NCBI GenBank assembly: GCA_000230935.2
Contig: AGIQ01000001.1
Location: 1,302,001-1,366,000 of the forward strand
Source of the DNA: Mycolicibacterium rhodesiae JS60
GTDB lineage: Bacteria > Actinomycetota > Actinomycetes > Mycobacteriales > Mycobacteriaceae
Direction of reading: 5' to 3'
DNA length: 64,000 nucleotides
Both the position numbers and the translations under genes were made by a program. Position 1 is the first letter of the stretch, and each line of letters opens with the position of its first letter. The notes below the pieces were generated by a model. It worked only from the letters and a program-made list of their open reading frames with translations, was not told the origin of the DNA and did not search any database. Of this stretch, positions 59,134 to 64,000 are shown one piece after another.

Positions 59134-59797
59134 CGGCAGGCACCTCCTTAATCGCCGGCACGGCTACTCCCCCCAGCAAAGTTCGAGCGTGGTTGTCGTG
59201 CGTTTACCAGCGGTACGAGTACGTGCGTTGTACCAGCGGCACAGTGCGTGTGTTCACGGAAAGAAGTTCAGTGTGATGTACGCCACAAACGAACGTCAAG
59301 CGCTGTCGGGGCTTTGCCCGGCCGCCTGAACCGAACCAAGAGTTGCGGCAAGGTCAATAACGTGCGACGACGCGCGCTCAGGGCGTCGGCGGCCGTAAGT
59401 TCCCTGGCTCGGCGCTACTTCGTGTCCGCCGACGACAGTTTTCGGCCTCGGGTTACGGCCCGAAGCGGAGGGTGAATGCACAGGCAATTGACAGATAGGC
59501 CAATTTGTGGCGGCACGGAAAATCCAACCGCGCCCGATCGTGGCTGCGGGCGCCGAAGTCAGGCCCGTCGCCGGGGACGGTTACCGCACACCGCTGTGTT
59601 CACATTTCGCGTATGAGGGGCCGCGCGCCGTTCGGGCAAATACCGCTACGAGCCGGTGCGATTGTCTATGAGATCGTCAAAGCCCGACGAACGGCTGCGC
59701 ATCTGCACTAGGGTTCGGGCGAGTTGGACAGACGAGGCGGGGGTCATGGCGAGCGCAGTGTGCGGGTACGTGCCGGGGGCGACCGCGCTCGAACGTC
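59134..59797. other. Divergent intergenic region between mce and the biosynthetic operon
   Basis: This 664-base region holds the promoters of the mce operon (left) and of the ThDP/KAS/FAAL operon (right). Near its left side are two tandem copies of a 25-base repeat (59198-59247), and at its right end a 22-codon reading frame (59746-59814). Other open frames are short and show no family signature. Confidence 0.55.
59198..59247. repeat. Tandem 25-base repeat with TACC-AGC-GGTA palindrome
   Basis: Two units beginning GTGCGTT and containing ACCAGCGG lie at 59198-59222 and 59223-59247. The first includes the perfect palindrome TACCAGCGGTA (59205-59215), the second a one-base variant. They sit 65-115 bases before the mce start, where a regulator of mce expression could bind. 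Confidence 0.5.
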
Positions 59798-59814
59798 ATG
59801 CCGGTCAGCTCTGA
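59746..59814 (+). CDS. Possible 22-codon leader reading frame
   Basis: ATG 59746 follows an AGGCGGGGG ribosome-like site and encodes 22 residues (starting MASAVCGYVP) ending at TGA 59812-59814. It overlaps the ThDP-enzyme start at 59798 in a different frame, an arrangement often used for translational coupling. The peptide has no recognisable family. It may be chance. Confidence 0.3.
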   Translation: MASAVCGYVPGATALERHAGQL

Positions 59815-61465
59815 GCGCATCGGCGCGGGGGCGGGGCGCACGCGAGTAGTCGACTACATCGTCGAACACCTGACCCGGCGCGGCGTCCGTCACCTGTTCG
59901 GGGTGGACGGCGCCAACATCGAGGACCTCTACGACGCCGCATACGCCTGCGCCGATATCACCGCGGTGGTGGCCAAGCACGAGTTCTCGGCGGCCGCCAT
60001 GGCAGATGCCTACCGCCGGGCCGGGGGCAATATCGGCGTCGTCGCCGCGACATCCGGCGGCGGCGCCCTCAACACCATCGCCGGCCTGGGGGAGTCCTAC
60101 GCCAGCCGGGTGCCGGTGCTGGCGTTGATCGGCCAGCCGCCGACGACGACGGACGGTCTCGGATCGTTTCAGGACACCAGCGGCCGAAGCGGCGCACTGG
60201 ATGGGGAGGCGGTGTTCTCGGCGGTGTCGGTGTTCTGCCGGCGGGTGCTGAGCCCGGCCGGCATCGCGACCGCGTTGCCGCAGGCACTGTCGGCCGCGAC
60301 CACCCTTGGCGGGCCTGCGGTGTTGTTGCTGCCCAAAGATATTCAGCAGGCCTTGCTCGAGGGCCCGGTAGACGACGATTCCGATGTCCCGGCGCGCCAC
60401 GTCGGGGAGCTCGGCGCACTGGTCGAGCTGCTGCGCGGCGTGGACGGCTCGGTGACGATCATCGCCGGCGAGCAGGTGGCCCGCGACGATGCCCGCGCCG
60501 AACTGGAACACCTGCGTTCGGTCCTGCGGGCGGGAATTGCCGCGGTGCCCGACGCGAAAGATGTGGTCGCGGCCCCATCTCCCTTGGGCGTGACCGGGGT
60601 GATGGGGCATCCCGCGGTGAGTGCCGCACTGGCTCAGAGCGCGGCATGCCTGCTTGTGGGCACCCGCCTGCCGCTGATGGCGCGCGCAGGCCTGGAGGAG
60701 GTGCTGGGCTCACGGCCGATCGCGTCACTCGGGTCAGCGTCGCCCTACCTGCCGGCCACCCACGTCGACAGTGACGACCTGCGCACCTCCCTGGGCCGGC
60801 TCGCCGCCGCGTTGGGCGACAACGATTGGCCGGATCCAGCGCCTGTGTCATCCGGTGAGCTGACGCCGCCGGCCCACACCGGGGCGGGGGTGCGGTACCG
60901 CGAGGCGATGCTCGCACTGGACGAGCTGCTGCCGGAGGCCACCGACATCGTGGTCGACGCGGGCAATATCGGCGCGGCCGCGATTCACTGGCTGCCGGCC
61001 CGCCGCGACGGCCGCTTTCTGGTGGCCCTCGGGATGGGCGGCATGGGGTACAGCTTCGGCGCCGGCATCGGGATGACGATGGCACGGGGACGCCGCACCG
61101 TGGTCATCGCCGGTGACGGATCGTTCTATATGCACGGCATGGAGATTCACACCGCACTGCACTACCGGCTTCCGGTCACCTTCGTGCTGTTCGACAACCA
61201 CGCCCACGCGATGTGCGTCACCCGTGAACAGCTGTTTTTCGGTGACCGCTACAGCTACAACAGGTTTGGCCCCAGCCGGCTCGGGGCCGGGCTGGCCGCG
61301 ATGTTCCCGGCACTGCCGTCGATCGATGTCAGCGACATCGGCGAACTGCGCGTGGCGATCAAGGCCGGGCTGGACGTCGAGGGTCCGTCCGTGGTGGCGG
61401 TCGACTGCTCGGCGGACGAAATTCCGCCGTTCACAGCATTTCTGGCGAAGACGAAGGACGACTGA
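59798..61465 (+). CDS. Thiamine-diphosphate-dependent enzyme (acetolactate synthase-like)
   Basis: This is a 555-residue three-domain ThDP enzyme of the acetolactate synthase/pyruvate decarboxylase superfamily. The catalytic Glu62 lies in VVAKHEFSAAAMADAY. The ThDP motif starts GDGSFYMHGMEIHTALHY and ends with the metal ligand in LFDNHAH. The domain order PYR, central, PP is complete. A side chain-specific pattern around SGGGALNTIAGLGES does not match housekeeping IlvB. It would make or break a bond next to a carbonyl, for example acyloin formation with an acyl-ACP partner. It is the first gene of a five-gene coupled operon. Confidence 0.87.
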   Translation: MPVSSERIGAGAGRTRVVDYIVEHLTRRGVRHLFGVDGANIEDLYDAAYACADITAVVAKHEFSAAAMADAYRRAGGNIGVVAATSGGGALNTIAGLGESYASRVPVLALIGQPPTTTDGLGSFQDTSGRSGALDGEAVFSAVSVFCRRVLSPAGIATALPQALSAATTLGGPAVLLLPKDIQQALLEGPVDDDSDVPARHVGELGALVELLRGVDGSVTIIAGEQVARDDARAELEHLRSVLRAGIAAVPDAKDVVAAPSPLGVTGVMGHPAVSAALAQSAACLLVGTRLPLMARAGLEEVLGSRPIASLGSASPYLPATHVDSDDLRTSLGRLAAALGDNDWPDPAPVSSGELTPPAHTGAGVRYREAMLALDELLPEATDIVVDAGNIGAAAIHWLPARRDGRFLVALGMGGMGYSFGAGIGMTMARGRRTVVIAGDGSFYMHGMEIHTALHYRLPVTFVLFDNHAHAMCVTREQLFFGDRYSYNRFGPSRLGAGLAAMFPALPSIDVSDIGELRVAIKAGLDVEGPSVVAVDCSADEIPPFTAFLAKTKDD

Positions 61466-62136
61466 TGACACTGCCCGCGCTCGAGGACATCACCACTCAC
61501 CACGGTGGCACCGATCCGATTCCCGGGCTGATGCGCATCGAGACGTCGCCCCGCGAGAAGGCCACGCCGGTCCTCATGGAGATGATCCACGCGGTCTACC
61601 CGCATGACGACGTGTTCGGCGAGTACTGCACGGTCAACGACTTCATCGACTGCCCGCCCGATGAGCTGTTCGACTACCTGTCTGACACCCGTTCGCTGGA
61701 GGAGTGGACGTACAGCCTGCGTGGGTTCACGCCCACCGACTCCGACGGCCTGTGGCTCGCCTATGACCGCTTGGGCAGTGAGACCGAGATCTACACGCGC
61801 ACAGTCGCCAACCGCGAGGCCCGCACCGTCGACTATCACTGCGCCTGGGACCAAGGGCGGCACCTGTGGATGATCTATCTGATGCGCGTGGTGGACGCGC
61901 AGCTGGTGCTCAACAAGCCCGGCTCGGTGGTGCTGTGGACGAATTGCCACCATCCGTTCTACGACAATAATCCGTATCCCGAGACCGCCCCGCCGGAGCG
62001 CCCGGTCTGGGTTGGTGACTTCTGGGAGATGTTCGGTGCGGGCCATCTCCTGGAACTGAAGAATCTCAAGGCAATTGCCGAATACCGGCACCACAACGGG
62101 CTGCCCGTCACACCGGACTGGATGCGGACATCATGA
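61465..62136 (+). CDS. SRPBCC (START-like) family protein
   Basis: This is a 223-residue protein with a helix-grip SRPBCC pattern: NDFIDCPPDELFDYLSDT, a long central sheet region, and a C-terminal helix region LELKNLKAIAEYRHHNG. SRPBCC proteins bind hydrophobic ligands and include polyketide aromatase/cyclases. Coupling to the ThDP gene (TGATG, one base) and the KAS-like gene (ATGA) suggests a role in the same pathway, as a cyclase or binding protein. The specific function is unknown. Confidence 0.75.
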   Translation: MTLPALEDITTHHGGTDPIPGLMRIETSPREKATPVLMEMIHAVYPHDDVFGEYCTVNDFIDCPPDELFDYLSDTRSLEEWTYSLRGFTPTDSDGLWLAYDRLGSETEIYTRTVANREARTVDYHCAWDQGRHLWMIYLMRVVDAQLVLNKPGSVVLWTNCHHPFYDNNPYPETAPPERPVWVGDFWEMFGAGHLLELKNLKAIAEYRHHNGLPVTPDWMRTS

Positions 62137-63167
62137 GCCCGGCCGGCGCCCAGCCCACCGTCAGCCTGATCGACGTCGCCACCTACCTGCCCGAAAACCG
62201 GGTTCCCGCGCAGTGGTACACGCAGTTCAGCGACAGCGACGATCTGCGCGACAACCCGATGTTCCGGCCGCCGGACTTCCGGCATCACGCCGCCGACGAC
62301 GAATCCAACGTCGACATGATCGAACGCGCCGTAGCCGAACTGGTAGCCCGCCACGGGGCCGATGTGCTGGACGAGGTCGACGTGCTGTTGACGCACTCGC
62401 AGCTGCCCGATCTGCCCATCCTCGGCGCGGGCGGCGAGGTCGCGAAGCGAATCGGCATCAGTCCCGAATGGATCGTCGACGTCCACAACGGCGGGTGCGC
62501 CGCATTTGTGTTGATGCTCAAGCTTGCTCGTCAGCTGCTGACCAGCGGAGCGGGCCGCACGGCGCTGATCGCCGTCGCGCAGAACGCCGCAGGCAAGATC
62601 TTCGAACAGGATCAGGTACGCAAGCTGGCCCAGGCGCCGGTGCCCGGTGACGGCGCGGCGGTGGGGTTGGTCACGCTGTCGGACAGCTCACCGGTGCTCG
62701 ATATCGAATGCCGGTATTTCGGTGAGAACGCCACCGACATGACCCTGGCGGCCGACCCCGCACGGCGCTGGTGGGAAGCCGGGCCGGGGCAGGGCTACGT
62801 CGGATTCAACGAAGGCAAGATCATCAAGGTGCTCGCCCGCGGCAATCGGCAGGTGCCCTCGGTGGTCCGCGCGGTGTGCGACCGCATCGGGGTGAAGCCG
62901 GGTGACCTCGACCTGCTGGTCACCAATCAGCCCAACCGGCTCTTGTTGCGCAACTGGACTGAGGCGCTGAGCATCTCACCAGAGCGGCACCGCGACACGT
63001 TCCACGAGTGCGGCAACCTGTTCGCGGTCGCCATCCCGGTCAATTTCGAGGCCGCGATTCTCGACGGCCGGATCGGCGCCGGTGACATCGTGATGATGGC
63101 GGGGTTTGCGCACGCGGGCGACTTCGCGGGCGCGGCCGCTATCCAATGGGGTGCAACGCGCAGATGA
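62133..63167 (+). CDS. KAS III (FabH)-like condensing-enzyme-fold protein with His-to-Asn substitution
   Basis: This is a 344-residue thiolase-fold protein of the 3-oxoacyl-ACP synthase III branch. The nucleophile Cys122 lies in NGGCAAFVL. The catalytic His of FabH (HQAN motif) is replaced: the segment reads TNQPN with Asn265. The last triad residue is Asn295 in CGNLFAVA. The changed triad (Cys, Asn, Asn) argues against ordinary decarboxylative condensation; acyl transfer or non-decarboxylating coupling is possible. ATGA overlaps link it to the SRPBCC gene before it and the ACP gene after it. Confidence 0.85.
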   Translation: MSPAGAQPTVSLIDVATYLPENRVPAQWYTQFSDSDDLRDNPMFRPPDFRHHAADDESNVDMIERAVAELVARHGADVLDEVDVLLTHSQLPDLPILGAGGEVAKRIGISPEWIVDVHNGGCAAFVLMLKLARQLLTSGAGRTALIAVAQNAAGKIFEQDQVRKLAQAPVPGDGAAVGLVTLSDSSPVLDIECRYFGENATDMTLAADPARRWWEAGPGQGYVGFNEGKIIKVLARGNRQVPSVVRAVCDRIGVKPGDLDLLVTNQPNRLLLRNWTEALSISPERHRDTFHECGNLFAVAIPVNFEAAILDGRIGAGDIVMMAGFAHAGDFAGAAAIQWGATRR

Positions 63168-63418
63168 CGGCGACGTTGGCTGGGGTGACCCGAGAGCTCA
63201 TCGAGCTCATCGAGTCCGAATCCGATGGTGCTGCAGTCACTCTCACCGCCGACTCGGGCCTGCAGGACGCCGGCATGGATTCGGCCCGGGTGCTGTCGCT
63301 GGTCTTCCGGATCGAAGCCCGCTACGACATCGACCTGGACGCCGAGGACGGCGACGACCTGCGGACCATCGGCGAGCTGGCCCGGCTGGTGCTGCGCCGC
63401 ATCCAGGAACGGTCATGA
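63164..63418 (+). CDS. Acyl carrier protein
   Basis: This is an 84-residue acidic carrier protein. The phosphopantetheine attachment Ser40 lies in GMDSARVLSLVFRIE, close to the DSL motif, with Met-Asp in place of the common Leu-Gly-Asp context. Start ATG 63164 overlaps the KAS-like stop (ATGA); an in-frame ATG at 63146 is alternative. It presumably carries the acyl chain loaded by the adjacent FAAL to the KAS-like and ThDP enzymes. It ends in a four-base overlap with the FAAL gene. Confidence 0.9.
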   Translation: MTATLAGVTRELIELIESESDGAAVTLTADSGLQDAGMDSARVLSLVFRIEARYDIDLDAEDGDDLRTIGELARLVLRRIQERS

Positions 63419-64000
63419 CCCCCGCGCCGATCCGGCCCAAGTTCGGGTCGCTGACCGAGATGCTCGATGCCGCAGCGCAAACCGAACACAGCCTGATCTT
63501 CGTCGACCGCAATGAGAACGACACCGAAGTTCCGATGGCTGAGGTCCGCCGGCGGGCGCGCGAACTCGCCGGCGGTGTGCGGGCGGCCGGTGTTAAGGCG
63601 GGCGATCGCGTCGCGCTGGTGCTGCCGACCGGTCCGGACTTCGTCGCCGCCTTCTTCGGCGTGCTGTACGCCGGCGCCGTCCCGGTACCGTTGTACCCTC
63701 CGGTGCGGCTGGGCAGGCTCGACGAGTACCGCGACCGGACCGCGGCGATGTTACGTGCGGTTCAAGCTGCGCTGGTGATCACCGAAGACCGGATCCGCCC
63801 GCTGCTCGAGTCGGACGAGGCCGGCTGTCGCACCGCAGCCGAATTGAGTGGCGCTTGCGGCGACGACGTCGCGCTCACCGCAACCGATCTCGCGCTGATC
63901 CAGTTTTCCTCGGGCACCACGCATGACCCCAAACCCGTCGCCCTCACCCACGAAAACCTACTGTCCAACATGGCCGCGATTGCCGACTATTTCGCCCGCG
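63415..64000 (+). CDS. Fatty-acyl-AMP ligase (FAAL/FadD family), 3' end cut by the window
   Basis: This is the first 195 residues of an adenylating enzyme, open to the right edge. The AMP motif reads FSSGTTHDPKPVALTH, the Pro-rich mycobacterial FAAL form rather than the KGV form of CoA ligases. VPLYPPVRLGRLDEY before it is also typical of FAALs. FAALs form acyl-AMP and transfer the acyl chain to an ACP or PKS instead of CoA. It directly follows the ACP gene, so the pair should load a fatty acid onto that carrier. Confidence 0.9.
   Translation, partial: MTPAPIRPKFGSLTEMLDAAAQTEHSLIFVDRNENDTEVPMAEVRRRARELAGGVRAAGVKAGDRVALVLPTGPDFVAAFFGVLYAGAVPVPLYPPVRLGRLDEYRDRTAAMLRAVQAALVITEDRIRPLLESDEAGCRTAAELSGACGDDVALTATDLALIQFSSGTTHDPKPVALTHENLLSNMAAIADYFAR

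Noticed and set aside
50850-59151. Long open frames on the plus strand opposite the mce operon, including ones near 52153-53157, 55428-56384 and 58117-59151
   Set aside because: They are antisense to well-supported mce and yrbE genes, have low-complexity Arg/Gly/His/Asp-rich translations and no family motifs; the high GC content explains them.
1-64000. Possible genomic island or integrated element
   Set aside because: No integrase, transposase, tRNA-associated repeat or phage gene was seen, and codon and base use look uniform apart from small AT-rich promoter regions.
1-64000. CRISPR arrays, rRNA and tRNA genes
   Set aside because: No regular repeat-spacer pattern and no rRNA or tRNA-like sequence was recognised by eye on either strand.

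Overview
The window is high-GC actinobacterial DNA and almost certainly comes from a mycobacterium (Mycobacterium or Mycolicibacterium). It holds a complete yrbE-mce operon with an Mce-associated gene, two short-chain dehydrogenases of the mycofactocin-coupled type, an FprB-type ferredoxin-NADP reductase, a fatty-acyl-AMP ligase of the mycobacterial FAAL type, many FadE, FadD and P450 genes, and densely overlapping start/stop codons (ATGA, GTGA, TGATG). No tRNA, rRNA, CRISPR, transposase or integrase was recognised. Layout: 1-2.4 kb has a thiolase (cut by the left edge) and an acyl-CoA dehydrogenase. 2.5-7.6 kb has a TetR regulator divergent from a membrane protein, a P450 and two aminoglycoside-phosphotransferase-fold kinases. 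7.6-11.4 kb (minus strand) has an AveC-like membrane protein, a VWA protein and a CbbQ/NorQ-type AAA ATPase. 11.7-16 kb has a second TetR, a carboxymuconolactone-decarboxylase-like protein, an FMN-dependent hydroxyacid dehydrogenase relative, a 3-hydroxyacyl-CoA dehydrogenase and a second copy of the membrane protein. 16-23 kb is a six-gene minus-strand operon (Rieske oxygenase, LLM flavin oxidoreductase, two acyl-CoA dehydrogenases, FadD, cyclase). 23.2-35.7 kb is a plus-strand catabolic series (two mycofactocin-type SDRs, aldehyde dehydrogenase, 3Fe-4S ferredoxin, acyl-CoA dehydrogenase, two P450s flanking a Baeyer-Villiger monooxygenase, FprB-like reductase, acyl-CoA ligase). 35.7-40.1 kb has a third TetR, a metal-site-poor amidohydrolase homologue, a DUF35 plus Ltp2-like aldolase pair and a third copy of the membrane protein. 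40.2-48.9 kb is another catabolic block (P450, ferredoxin, SDRs, VOC protein, HpaI-type aldolase, CitE-like lyase, hydrolase) around a fourth TetR. 49-59.1 kb is the mce transporter operon. 59.8-64 kb, divergent from mce, is a tightly coupled biosynthetic-looking operon: ThDP enzyme, SRPBCC protein, KAS III-like protein, acyl carrier protein and FAAL, running off the right edge. How it works together: most of the window looks like catabolism of lipophilic, probably alicyclic or steroid/terpenoid-like compounds. Oxygenases (four P450s, a Rieske oxygenase, a BVMO) would functionalise the substrate, SDR/ALDH enzymes oxidise it, FadD enzymes make CoA esters, FadE enzymes desaturate them, and a retro-aldolase pair and HpaI/CitE-type lyases cleave carbon-carbon bonds. 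The actual substrate cannot be read from sequence. The mce operon would import hydrophobic substrates. Control appears to lie with four TetR-family regulators, and candidate operators for all of them can be read directly: two GAACTTCAAGTTC palindromes before the first, two TGCGAC-N5-GTCGCA palindromes before the second, TTGAC/CTGAC...TGTCAG elements around the third regulator's region, and a dispersed ACCGGGCGCCCGGT family around the fourth. The most novel-looking part is the last operon, whose KAS III-like protein has Asn where the catalytic His of FabH should be.
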